From: Saprospiraceae bacterium
GTDB lineage: Bacteria > Bacteroidota > Bacteroidia > Chitinophagales > Saprospiraceae
Assembly (NCBI GenBank): GCA_016714985.1
Contig: JADKBS010000001.1
Location: 205,001 to 269,000, forward strand
Reading direction: 5' to 3'
DNA: 64,000 nt
This document shows positions 56,548 to 64,000 of the stretch, one piece after another (within the stretch, counting starts at the first letter, position 1; the number at the start of each line of letters is the position of its first letter). The notes under the pieces are model-generated. The model had not been told where the DNA came from. It saw nothing but the letters and a program-made list of their open reading frames with translations, and searched no databases. The translations under genes were made by a program, and so were the position numbers.

Positions 56548-59500
56548 ATGAATTTGCTAAAAAAGCTGTTCGATAGAATGTTCTCCACCTCTGCCGCAGG
56601 GCTGTACATGATACTCTTCGCTGTTGCCATCGGCGTGGCGACTTTCGTCGAGAACGACTTCGGCACGAGTGCTGCCCAAAAAGTCATTTTCACTGCCCGC
56701 TGGTTTGAGGTGCTGCTCGTGCTATTTGGCGTCTGCCTGATTGCCAACATCATCCGCTTCCGCATGGTGCAAATGAAAAAATGGTCGCTGCTCATCTTCC
56801 ATGCCGCCATGGTCATCATCCTCATCGGGGCTGGGGTCACGAGGTACTTTGGCTACGAAGGCATGATGGGCATCCGGGAGGGCAGCGCTTCCAACACGTT
56901 CCTCAGCCGTGAGACGTATTTGAACTACCAGGTGAAAATCGATGGCCGCAACTACACCTTCCACGAGCCGGTGCTGTTCGCCTCCTTGGGCAACAACGAA
57001 CTTGACAAGTCCTATCTGATGGGCGACCAAAAACTGAGGGCACAGGTCACCCGCTTCATGCCCAACCCCGCCGAGACAATGGTGGACGACGATAAGGGCC
57101 TGCCCACGCTGAAAGTCGTCATCGCCGGGAGGCAGGGCCGGGAAGAGTACCTGGTCCAGCAAGGGGACAAATCGAATATCTATGGCACGAACTTCAATTT
57201 CGGCAACCCCGAAATGCTGGGCGCTTTCAATATCCAGCTTCGCAACGACAGCCTCTATTTCCTTGCCGATGTGCCGTTCAGCCAAATGGTGATGGCCACC
57301 CAGACGCAGGACTCGTTGCCCGCCGGGCAATGGCACCCGCTCCGGCTCCGCAGCATGTACTCGGATGGGCAGCACAGCTTTGTGTTCGGTGCGTACAGCC
57401 CCCATGCCCGTGCCGAGGTCACCTCCACTGACCGCAAGATGGCCAGCAACAGCACTGGTGGCGTTGAGATGATTTTGACGGTGGGCGATGAGCAGCGAAA
57501 GGTTTTCGTCACGGGTAGCCAAGGTGTGGAGGGCACCCCACGGGTCGCAGACTTCGCCAATGCCAGCGTGGCCGTGGCTTACGGTGCCAAACGGGTCGGA
57601 CTGCCGTTCAGCATCCGCCTCAACGACTTCATCTTGGAGCGCTACCCCGGCACCGACAATGCCAGCAGCTATGCCAGCGAGGTAACGCTGATTGACCCCC
57701 GAAAGAACATCAACCGCAACCAGCGAATCTACATGAACAACATCCTCGACCACAGCGGCTACCGCTTTTTCCAGTCCAGCTACGACCCCGACGAGGGGGG
57801 GACCTACCTTAGCGTGAACTATGACGCACCGGGCACCATTATTTCTTACATCGGCTATGCGCTGCTCACGCTGGGAATGGTGATGCTGTTTTTTGGGAAA
57901 AACACCCGTTTTGCGCAGCTTACACAAAATCTGAAGAACATGAGAGCCAAGACTGAAGAAACAAAGTCTGGCGGCAACTTCAAGTTGCCGACAGACTTGG
58001 CCACTTTGCTGGTGGGCTTTTTCCTTTGCTTCGCAACGTTGGCGAAAGCCGAAAACGCCCCAGCCAGCATCATTGACAAAGGCCACGCCGATACCTTCGG
58101 GAGGTTGTTGATGCAGGACTACCAAGGCCGCTTCAAGCCGATGAACACCTTCTGTAACGAGGTGATGCGCAAGCTGGCCCGCAAAGAGAGCCTTTTTGGC
58201 CTCAGCTCTGAGCAAATCGTGCTGGGCATGGCCTACAACCCGCAGGAGTGGTACCATATACCCCTCATCAAACTCGGCCATCACGAGGAGGTTCGCAACA
58301 TACTTGGCGTGAACGAAGCCTTGGCCACCTACGCCGATTTTTTCAATGAAAAAGGAGAATACAAGCTCCGTGAAGCGGTTCGCCAAGCCTACAACACGCC
58401 GCAGCGAGATCGGGGTGTTTTTGAAAAAGAAGTGGTGAAATTGGACGAGAAAATCAACATCGCCAGCATGGTGTTTTCGGGCAGGTTCTTGAAGGTGTTC
58501 CCTGTGCCAGGCGACTCCACACACACTTGGCAGAGCGCCGTGCCCGACGACCCCACCATGCTCGAAAATCCCGCATTTAAAGGCAGTATCATTGAGATGT
58601 TTTATCCCGCATATATCCCTGCATTAAAAATGGGCATATTGAACAATGATTGGAACATGGCGGATAAAGTAATTAATGAGTTGGCAAAATATCAGCGCCG
58701 CAACGGTGGTGATATATTGCCATCGGAAGGCAAGATTAAAGCGGAGTTATTGCTCAATAAACTCAATGCCTTCGGGCGTTTGAGCGGGTTTTATGGCATA
58801 TTGTCGCTATTGTTTTTGGGATTATTGTTTACAGGGATTTTTAAACCAGGTTTAAACCTGAGAACACCGAGCAATATCGCCGTCGCTTTATTAATATTTG
58901 GCTTTATAATGCATACAGTTGGACTCGGCCTCCGCTGGTATGTGGCTGGCCGTGCACCGTGGAGCAATGGGTATGAGTCCATGATTTATATTGGTTGGAC
59001 GACCACTTTGGCGGGCCTAATATTTGGGCGAAACTCTTTTGGCAGCCTCGCCGCTACGACCGTGCTGGCAGCCGTCATACTCATGGTGGCGGGCATGAGC
59101 TACCTTGACCCCGAAATCACGCCGCTCGTTCCCGTTTTGAAATCTTATTGGCTCACCATCCACGTTTCCTTGGAGGCGGGCAGCTATGGCTTCCTTGCGC
59201 TGGGTGCCATCATCGGGGTGCTGAATCTCGTGTTCATGATTGTGGCAAACAAGCGGAACAGCGAGAACGTCTATCGCATCATAAAAGAGCTGACCTATAC
59301 GAGCGAGATGACGCTCATCGGCGGGCTGGTGATGGTAAGCGTGGGCACCTACCTCGGCGGCGTGTGGGCCAACGAGTCTTGGGGGCGCTACTGGGGGTGG
59401 GACGCCAAGGAAACCTGGGCCTTGGTCACAATTCTCGTCTATGCATTCATCTTGCACATGCGCTTCATCCCCGGCTTTCGGGGCGTTTATGCGTTCAATG

Positions 59501-59700
59501 TGTCCACCCTCTTCGGCTGGGCCTCGGTGATGATGACCTATTTCGGGGTGAACTACTACCTCTCAGGGCTGCACTCTTATGCTGCTGGCGACCCAGTGCC
59601 CGTTCCTGAATGGGTGTACTGGACGGCAGCTGGCCTGACGGTGCTGAGTTTGGCCGCATGGTGGCGGCACCGGACATACTCAAAGGTCGGCAAGGCTTGA
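56548..59700 (+). CDS. ccsBA: cytochrome c biogenesis protein CcsBA (ResB-CcsA fusion)
   Basis: 1050 residues from ATG 56548 (MNLLKKLFDRMF), eight codons inside the open frame. The ResB/CcsB half (~1-465) has TMs near 12-30, 52-70, 82-100 and 430-450, with a large periplasmic domain. A second, mainly soluble stretch (~490-715) is followed by the CcsA half (~730-1050), whose WGWD motif is WANESWGRYWGWDAKETWAL (near 59370), with HMRFIPGFRG after it. System II proteins carry haem across the membrane and attach it to CxxCH sites. An in-frame REP-like palindrome at 57964-57998 encodes KSGGNFKLPTD between the two halves. Confidence 0.95.
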   Translation: MNLLKKLFDRMFSTSAAGLYMILFAVAIGVATFVENDFGTSAAQKVIFTARWFEVLLVLFGVCLIANIIRFRMVQMKKWSLLIFHAAMVIILIGAGVTRYFGYEGMMGIREGSASNTFLSRETYLNYQVKIDGRNYTFHEPVLFASLGNNELDKSYLMGDQKLRAQVTRFMPNPAETMVDDDKGLPTLKVVIAGRQGREEYLVQQGDKSNIYGTNFNFGNPEMLGAFNIQLRNDSLYFLADVPFSQMVMATQTQDSLPAGQWHPLRLRSMYSDGQHSFVFGAYSPHARAEVTSTDRKMASNSTGGVEMILTVGDEQRKVFVTGSQGVEGTPRVADFANASVAVAYGAKRVGLPFSIRLNDFILERYPGTDNASSYASEVTLIDPRKNINRNQRIYMNNILDHSGYRFFQSSYDPDEGGTYLSVNYDAPGTIISYIGYALLTLGMVMLFFGKNTRFAQLTQNLKNMRAKTEETKSGGNFKLPTDLATLLVGFFLCFATLAKAENAPASIIDKGHADTFGRLLMQDYQGRFKPMNTFCNEVMRKLARKESLFGLSSEQIVLGMAYNPQEWYHIPLIKLGHHEEVRNILGVNEALATYADFFNEKGEYKLREAVRQAYNTPQRDRGVFEKEVVKLDEKINIASMVFSGRFLKVFPVPGDSTHTWQSAVPDDPTMLENPAFKGSIIEMFYPAYIPALKMGILNNDWNMADKVINELAKYQRRNGGDILPSEGKIKAELLLNKLNAFGRLSGFYGILSLLFLGLLFTGIFKPGLNLRTPSNIAVALLIFGFIMHTVGLGLRWYVAGRAPWSNGYESMIYIGWTTTLAGLIFGRNSFGSLAATTVLAAVILMVAGMSYLDPEITPLVPVLKSYWLTIHVSLEAGSYGFLALGAIIGVLNLVFMIVANKRNSENVYRIIKELTYTSEMTLIGGLVMVSVGTYLGGVWANESWGRYWGWDAKETWALVTILVYAFILHMRFIPGFRGVYAFNVSTLFGWASVMMTYFGVNYYLSGLHSYAAGDPVPVPEWVYWTAAGLTVLSLAAWWRHRTYSKVGKA
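57964..57998. repeat. 35-bp REP-like palindrome, copy 2 (inside ccsBA)
   Basis: AAGTCTGGCGGCAAC (57964-57978) pairs with GTTGCCGACAGACTT (57984-57998), loop TTCAA. Identity to 28522-28556 is 29 of 35, and the outermost pair has changed from G-C to A-T on both sides. In frame it encodes an 11-residue linker. Confidence 0.75.
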
Positions 59701-60513
59701 TTTTTTCCAGAAAAACACCGCCTTTTTTACCCAGAAAAAAAAGAAAGTGGACACGTTCATGTACGGCGGTTTCATCAACAACTGCACCCCTGTGAGGCCA
59801 GCCCAGCCCGCCATTGCTGCAAAAGAGAGGTCGCCGAAGCGGGTGAAGCCCCGGAAGTCGTGCATGTTAAGTTTCAGCACCTCATACATCACAAAATCGG
59901 TGACGATATAGGCGCTGTTCGCCCAAAACAGCAGCAGCATGACCCGCAGCATCCGGCGCAGCACCAGGGTCTCGTACAACGGCTGGCCGCCTTCCTGCCG
60001 TTTGCGCAGCGATGAAACCTGAAAACGGATGTAGCGGTAGGCGGCAAACTGGTAGGCATAGAAAGTGAAAATGTACAGGGCCATCTCCAGGCCACCGTAA
60101 AACGGCGAATAAAATCGGCGCACCAACAACCCATCAGTCAGCAGAAAAGCCCCTAAGAAATAGGCGAATTGCCCGAAGGGCAGCACAGCATGTTTAACAT
60201 CGGAACCCACGAATTTGTATTTTGGAAACAGTCTTAATTTTACCGAATAAAACAACAGCACCCCAAATGACAAGGTGAAGTAAAGTGGCAGTGCCGTAAG
60301 CGACGGGCTGGCTTCAAAGACACCCTTCAAAATAAAAACATGGTGCAGCGCCGTGAGTGCATAGACAAAAACTAGTGCTGCAAAGACAAAGTCGGCCCGT
60401 TTGTTGGCATTTTTGCGAAGCAGGAACACGGCGGCCACAAGCCCGTTGAGTGCGATGGCGGCGCAAAGCACGAGGAAGGACAGGGTAGTCAGCGTTCCGG
60501 TGAAAAAATGCAT
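59680..60513 (-). CDS. uncharacterised 7-TM membrane protein
   Basis: 277 residues with about seven hydrophobic helices (LSFLVLCAAIALNGLVAAVF, FAALVFVYALTALHHVFIL, LYFTLSFGVLLFYSV, FGQFAYFLGAFLLTDGLL, IFTFYAYQFAAY, VMLLLFWANSAYIVTDFVMY, LSFAAMAGWAGLTG). The pattern resembles the N-terminal membrane half of Bacteroidota AraC-type regulators, but no DNA-binding domain follows. It may be a truncated or stand-alone sensor. Its 3' end overlaps the end of ccsBA by 21 nt on the opposite strand. The function is not known. Confidence 0.75.
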   Translation of the reverse strand: MHFFTGTLTTLSFLVLCAAIALNGLVAAVFLLRKNANKRADFVFAALVFVYALTALHHVFILKGVFEASPSLTALPLYFTLSFGVLLFYSVKLRLFPKYKFVGSDVKHAVLPFGQFAYFLGAFLLTDGLLVRRFYSPFYGGLEMALYIFTFYAYQFAAYRYIRFQVSSLRKRQEGGQPLYETLVLRRMLRVMLLLFWANSAYIVTDFVMYEVLKLNMHDFRGFTRFGDLSFAAMAGWAGLTGVQLLMKPPYMNVSTFFFFWVKKAVFFWKKSSLADL

Positions 60514-60594
60514 GGTGACGGGAAGTTATGCGCTGCAAAGCGGCTTTGCTTCGCAAGGACAAAGCACCACATTTTTTTTGGAATTGGCTGTGTC

Positions 60595-60628
60595 ACGATT
60601 ACTAAACTTTTGGAAGTTTAGTAATCGT
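60595..60628. repeat. 14-bp perfect hairpin upstream of the nadR-like gene
   Basis: ACGATTACTAAACT (60595-60608) pairs with AGTTTAGTAATCGT (60615-60628). TACTTTCG (near 60649-60656) and TAAATTTG (near 60661-60668) downstream are possible -7 elements. The hairpin could regulate or separate the two divergent genes. Confidence 0.6.
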
Positions 60629-60691
60629 TGCTCCGCAACCCAATCGTACTTTCGCTGTTTTAAATTTGCCGCAAAACAGGCAACCATATTC

Positions 60692-61210
60692 ATGAAAAAA
60701 ATCGTGCTGACAGGCCCGGAATCCTCCGGCAAGACGACGCTCGCCGAGCAGTTGGCGGCGCATTTCAGCACGGTCTGGGTGCCTGAGTTTTCGAGGCAGT
60801 ACCTTGAAAGTTTGGGGCGGCCATACGCCGCCGCCGACCTGCTTGAAATTGCCCGTGGGCAAATGACCATAGAGGATGAAATGACCTTAAAAGCCTCAAA
60901 TGGCTTGGTTTTCTTCGACACCAGCTTGGAGGTGGTGAAGGTCTGGTCGCTGGTGCGCTTCGGTATTTGCGATGGGAAAATCGAGCAATGGCGCTCGCAG
61001 CGGCTCCCCGACCACTACCTCCTCTGCCTCCCCGACCTGCCCTGGGCACCTGACCCGCAGCGGGAAAACCCCGAAGATCGGGACTTGCTGTTGGAGCGTT
61101 ACCGCAAGGAGTTGCGGGAGCAAAATCTTTCGTTCAGCCAAGTCTGGGGCATCGGCGAAGAACGCCTGACAAATGCCATCATCGCCGTAAACGAATTTCT
61201 AAAACCCTGA
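60692..61210 (+). CDS. NadR-like AAA ATPase/kinase
   Basis: 172 residues from ATG 60692 (MKKIVLTGPESSGKTTLAEQ), which begins exactly at the P-loop (GPESSGKTT, 8-16). The features VPEFSRQYLES and LVFFDTSLEVVKVW match the C-terminal ribosylnicotinamide-kinase part of NadR. The nicotinamide mononucleotide adenylyltransferase and DNA-binding parts are absent. Stand-alone members are common in Bacteroidota and are thought to phosphorylate nicotinamide riboside for NAD salvage. It is 13 nt before the DCC-family gene, with which it probably shares a transcript. Confidence 0.9.
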   Translation: MKKIVLTGPESSGKTTLAEQLAAHFSTVWVPEFSRQYLESLGRPYAAADLLEIARGQMTIEDEMTLKASNGLVFFDTSLEVVKVWSLVRFGICDGKIEQWRSQRLPDHYLLCLPDLPWAPDPQRENPEDRDLLLERYRKELREQNLSFSQVWGIGEERLTNAIIAVNEFLKP

Positions 61211-61223
61211 CAACAAACATTAT

Positions 61224-61655
61224 ATGCAATTCAATTCCCAGCATCCAGCATCCAGTACCCAGCATCCAATTCTCCTTTTCGACGGTGTCTGCAATCTCTG
61301 CAACAGCTCTGTGCAATGGGTCATTGAGCACGATCCCGAGGCTGTCTTCCGTTTTGCCTCCCTGCAATCGGAGGCTGGGCAAGCGCTGTTGCGGCAGCAC
61401 CAATTGCCCACCCACGAACTCAACACCGTCGTGCTGGTGGACGCTGGCCGTGCCTACACCCGCTCCGACGTGCCGCTTCAAATTGTTGGGAAATTGGGCC
61501 GGGCCTGGCCGCTGCTGACCGTGTTTCGCCTCGTGCCGAGGCCGCTCCGCAATGCGGTTTATGACTGGATTGCCCGCAACCGCTATCGTTGGTTTGGAAA
61601 AAAAGAAGCCTGCTGGCTGCCGACGCCGGACTTGAAGGCAAGGTTTTTTGGATGA
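61224..61655 (+). CDS. DCC-family thiol-disulfide oxidoreductase
   Basis: 143 residues. The family motif DxxxCxxC is FDGVCNLC (Asp20, Cys23, Cys26), followed by RFASLQSEAGQALL, a VLVDAGRAYTRSD stretch and a C-terminal WFGKKEACWLPTP. Members have a thioredoxin-like fold, but their partner is mostly unknown. The first ~15 residues (MQFNSQHPASSTQHP) are encoded by a period-7 repeat and are not conserved in the family, so the true start might differ, but no better Met exists. Confidence 0.88.
   Translation: MQFNSQHPASSTQHPILLFDGVCNLCNSSVQWVIEHDPEAVFRFASLQSEAGQALLRQHQLPTHELNTVVLVDAGRAYTRSDVPLQIVGKLGRAWPLLTVFRLVPRPLRNAVYDWIARNRYRWFGKKEACWLPTPDLKARFFG
61233..61271. repeat. period-7 repeat at the 5' end of the DCC gene (CAGCATC units)
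   Basis: AATTCC, CAGCATC, CAGCATC, CAGTACC, CAGCATC, CAATTC. It encodes SQHPASSTQHP at residues ~5-15. The core unit equals that at 32368-32406. Confidence 0.8.
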
Positions 61656-61729
61656 GGCAAAGCGTTTCATAAAGGCAGAAGCCTGTTTGATTAAGCGGTT
61701 TTTTTCGCCAGCAAATAAAAATCCTTGCT

Positions 61730-61737
61730 TACATTCG
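61730..61737 (+). promoter_or_regulatory. TAnnTTYG -7 element upstream of the DUF2339 gene
   Basis: TACATTCG ends 23 nt before ATG 61761. No TTG is at the proper upstream spacing, so it is weak. Confidence 0.35.
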
Positions 61738-61760
61738 CTCTACACAAAACCGGCCGCTCG

Positions 61761-64000
61761 ATGACTGACAAGGAACAACTAGACCGCCTTCAGGGACAAA
61801 TGGATACCCTTTTGCAAAAACAGGGCTTGCTTCACGGGGAAATCCTTCGATTGAAAGCGGAGCTTTACAGTTTCCAACGCACGATGGGCGGGGAAGAACT
61901 GTCCAACGTGCCCGTTCCGCCACCCGTTCAAAATTTGCCTATAACCCCACCAGCTCCACTTGTCGAACCGGTAGCTCCAGTTTCATCAGAAAAGCCCGAA
62001 ACGCGCTTCGACTGGGAGCAATATGTCGGCGGCAACCTTGTCAACAAAATCGGCATCGCCGTGCTGTTGTTGGGCTTGGGCTTGTTTGTGAAATATGCGA
62101 TTGACCGTGGGCTGTTCCCACCTGTGGTTCGGGTATTTTCGGGTTATGTGGCTGGTTTGGCATTGGTCGGCACTGCTTTCTTCCTTCGGAAAAAATTTGA
62201 GGCATATAGCGCCGTGCTGTTCAGTGGCGGCATGGCAACGCTTTATTTCACTTCCTATATCGGCAGTACGTTTTTCCAACCGCCTGTTATTGGGTTAGTG
62301 CTGGCCTTTTGGTCGATGGGCTTTTTGACGGCAGCTACCATTATTGTAGCTAGCAAATATGAGCACCAAATCATTGGTTTATTGGGCTTGGTTGGGGCGT
62401 ATGCCGTGCCGTTTTTGGTCAATACCGGGTCGGAGAATTTTACCCTGTTCTTTAGTTATGTCACCTTTATTAACGTGGGCATACTGGCCTTGTCAGCCCG
62501 TAGGGACTGGCATGCCATGATTTATACGGCCTGCATGCTCACTTGGCTCATATTTATTGTGTCGCTATTTTCCCAATATAGCAAGCTGAGCAGTTCGCTC
62601 ACTACATGGATATTCGCCATAATGAATATTGTACTGTTTTATGGGGCCATCCTCGCTTGGCATTGGCGGCGACAAACACCCCTCCAAGCTGGCGCTTATG
62701 CTATATTGACTATCCAAGCGCTTATTTTTTATGGGATAATTATGACGCTCACCAAGGAGCGTTTTGAGGGCGGTTATGCCGGATTGGCCACCCTGCTTTG
62801 CGCCATTCCCCATTTCTTGGCGGCCTATGCCGTGCAACATAGATTTGAGGACAAGCAGCCTTTTGTCATTTTCGCAGCTATTGGGGCGTTCTTTATCACC
62901 ATTTCCATCCCGATTGAATTTGAATACGAGGCCATTTTATTGCTTTGGATGGCAGAAGTATTGGTACTGGTTTTTGTTGCCAGGAAAATTCAAAGCAGTG
63001 TGTTTGAGGTGATGGCGTATTTGCTCTTGTTCATAGTTGGCCTGGTGCTGGCGAATTATTGGCGGGACACCTATTATTCTTCTGAGCCACAAATTAGCTT
63101 ATCACCGCTTTTTAACTTGGCTTTCTTGACCAATCTATTGTTGCTGGGAGGTATGTTTGGACTGCATTTCCTTCATCAGAAACTTCCGCTTCGCAATGAA
63201 GCTCAGTTGCGCAAGGAGGTTCCTTTTTTGGACATCTTGCTTAGGTGTTTGCCAGCGGCAATGCTTTACCTTATCTTCTTCCATGAAATTTACCATGCTT
63301 TTGAATTGGAGGCATCGCATCCATCGGGTATGCTTGGGCAAATAGGGTCGGTGCAGATTTTTAGGAACCTGAGCCTGTTCGTCTATACTTTCGGGGCGTT
63401 GGCGCTGGCTGCTGAGGTCAATTCCCAGCGCTGGAAGTCCGAACTACTGAATGGTTTTGTGGTGTGGGCCGGACTGTTGGGCATCCTGCTTTTCCTCGCC
63501 ACGCATTTGGTGGCGATGGACGAACTGCGCCGCATTTTTATCACAGACAAAGCAAATTCAACAGCTTGGTTCATCTTGATAAGGTTCCTGTGTTTCGGGG
63601 CGCTCGGTTATTTGTACTTCCACATCCACAAATTCCTTCAGAACATGGAGGACATCAAACCTTTTCGCCCTCAGGTGCCGTTGCTGTTCCACTTGCTTTT
63701 GCTGGTAATATTGAGCAGCGAGTTGGTCACGGTCATGCTTTTGATAATGGGCAAACCCAATAGCCCGCTGCCGTACCGGGAGGGGTTCAGCATACTTTGG
63801 GGCTTGTACTCGTTTCTGCTCATCGGCCTTGGCTTTAAGCAAAAAACGCAGACTTTGCGGATTGCGGGAATGGCGCTGTTTGCTATTACCTTGGTGAAAA
63901 TTTTCTTCTTTGACTTGGTGAACCTGCCCATCCTCAGCCGGACGGGTTTGTTCCTTGCTTTGGGGCTATTGCTGCTGGGGGCATCCTATATGTATCAGCG
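61761..64000 (+). CDS. DUF2339 multi-pass membrane protein, C-terminus beyond the window
   Basis: At least 746 residues; no stop occurs before the window ends. The first ~45 residues form a coiled coil (DKEQLDRLQGQMDTLLQKQG), followed by a Pro-rich linker (~50-75) and the family start FDWEQYVGGNLVNKIGIAVL, then LLGLGLFVKYAID (~83-115). After that come about twenty closely spaced hydrophobic helices. DUF2339 proteins are very large polytopic membrane proteins of unknown role. It begins 105 nt after the DCC gene in the same direction, with a likely own -7 element. Confidence 0.9.
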   Translation, partial: MTDKEQLDRLQGQMDTLLQKQGLLHGEILRLKAELYSFQRTMGGEELSNVPVPPPVQNLPITPPAPLVEPVAPVSSEKPETRFDWEQYVGGNLVNKIGIAVLLLGLGLFVKYAIDRGLFPPVVRVFSGYVAGLALVGTAFFLRKKFEAYSAVLFSGGMATLYFTSYIGSTFFQPPVIGLVLAFWSMGFLTAATIIVASKYEHQIIGLLGLVGAYAVPFLVNTGSENFTLFFSYVTFINVGILALSARRDWHAMIYTACMLTWLIFIVSLFSQYSKLSSSLTTWIFAIMNIVLFYGAILAWHWRRQTPLQAGAYAILTIQALIFYGIIMTLTKERFEGGYAGLATLLCAIPHFLAAYAVQHRFEDKQPFVIFAAIGAFFITISIPIEFEYEAILLLWMAEVLVLVFVARKIQSSVFEVMAYLLLFIVGLVLANYWRDTYYSSEPQISLSPLFNLAFLTNLLLLGGMFGLHFLHQKLPLRNEAQLRKEVPFLDILLRCLPAAMLYLIFFHEIYHAFELEASHPSGMLGQIGSVQIFRNLSLFVYTFGALALAAEVNSQRWKSELLNGFVVWAGLLGILLFLATHLVAMDELRRIFITDKANSTAWFILIRFLCFGALGYLYFHIHKFLQNMEDIKPFRPQVPLLFHLLLLVILSSELVTVMLLIMGKPNSPLPYREGFSILWGLYSFLLIGLGFKQKTQTLRIAGMALFAITLVKIFFFDLVNLPILSRTGLFLALGLLLLGASYMYQ

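Noticed and set aside
56722..58524. 600-codon open frame antisense to ccsBA
   Set aside because: It mirrors the codon pattern of the real gene; composition is His/Val-rich without domains.

Overview
The window is a chromosomal segment of a Bacteroidota bacterium, most likely of the Saprospiria (Haliscomenobacter/Lewinella-like). Supporting traits are several proteins with type IX secretion (T9SS) C-terminal sorting domains, HYR/GEVED/PA14 surface proteins, a DUF5686 outer-membrane protein, a K+-dependent membrane pyrophosphatase, a fused CcsBA cytochrome c biogenesis protein, and promoters of the Bacteroidota type (TTG-N17-23-TAnnTTTG). No phage, integrase, transposase or CRISPR array was seen. 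Placement below phylum level is inference.

Layout. 1-3740: the distal part of an rRNA operon (spacer with tRNA-Ile(GAT) and tRNA-Ala(TGC), 23S, 5S). 3801-11252: minus-strand genes for an exported ApbE-type flavin transferase with an extra N-terminal domain, a stand-alone homologue of that domain, a Tat-exported Gfo/Idh/MocA oxidoreductase, the proton/sodium pyrophosphatase HppA and a heptose-epimerase-like enzyme. 11426-19288: a plus-strand cluster of ECF-like sigma factor, membrane anti-sigma-like TPR protein and two paralogous TPR-CHAT (caspase-like) proteins with signal peptides; the first copy is split by a frameshift. 19381-28512: a secreted reprolysin-type metalloprotease/adhesin (also frameshifted, at a T TTT TTC heptamer), an EAD11 membrane protein, a small T9SS cargo and an S74 self-cleaving collar protein. 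28588-34477: an Uma2 remnant, aroQ, recQ, a lipoprotein and a beta-CASP metallo-hydrolase. 34552-38029: a universal stress protein, a PA14-OmpA protein, an alpha/beta hydrolase and a broken GNAT gene. 38416-46248: a 2610-residue T9SS surface protein. 46315-55878: an HD domain fused to a Pycsar-type TM effector module, a DUF4833 protein, a CDP-alcohol phosphatidyltransferase, a DUF5686 protein, a class-III aminotransferase and a PpiD-like chaperone. 56548-64000: ccsBA, a 7-TM protein, a NadR-like kinase, a DCC thiol oxidoreductase and a DUF2339 protein that runs off the end.

The most unusual material is not protein-coding. At least fifteen tracts of degenerate period-7 tandem repeats are scattered through spacers, start codons, stop codons and even inside genes. 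A 35-bp REP-like palindrome occurs twice, once inside ccsBA. A compact three-way-junction inverted repeat sits at 49230-49363 and an 86-bp near-perfect hairpin at 56261-56346. The protein system most worth attention is the sigma/anti-sigma/CHAT cluster, whose caspase-like proteins appear to be exported.
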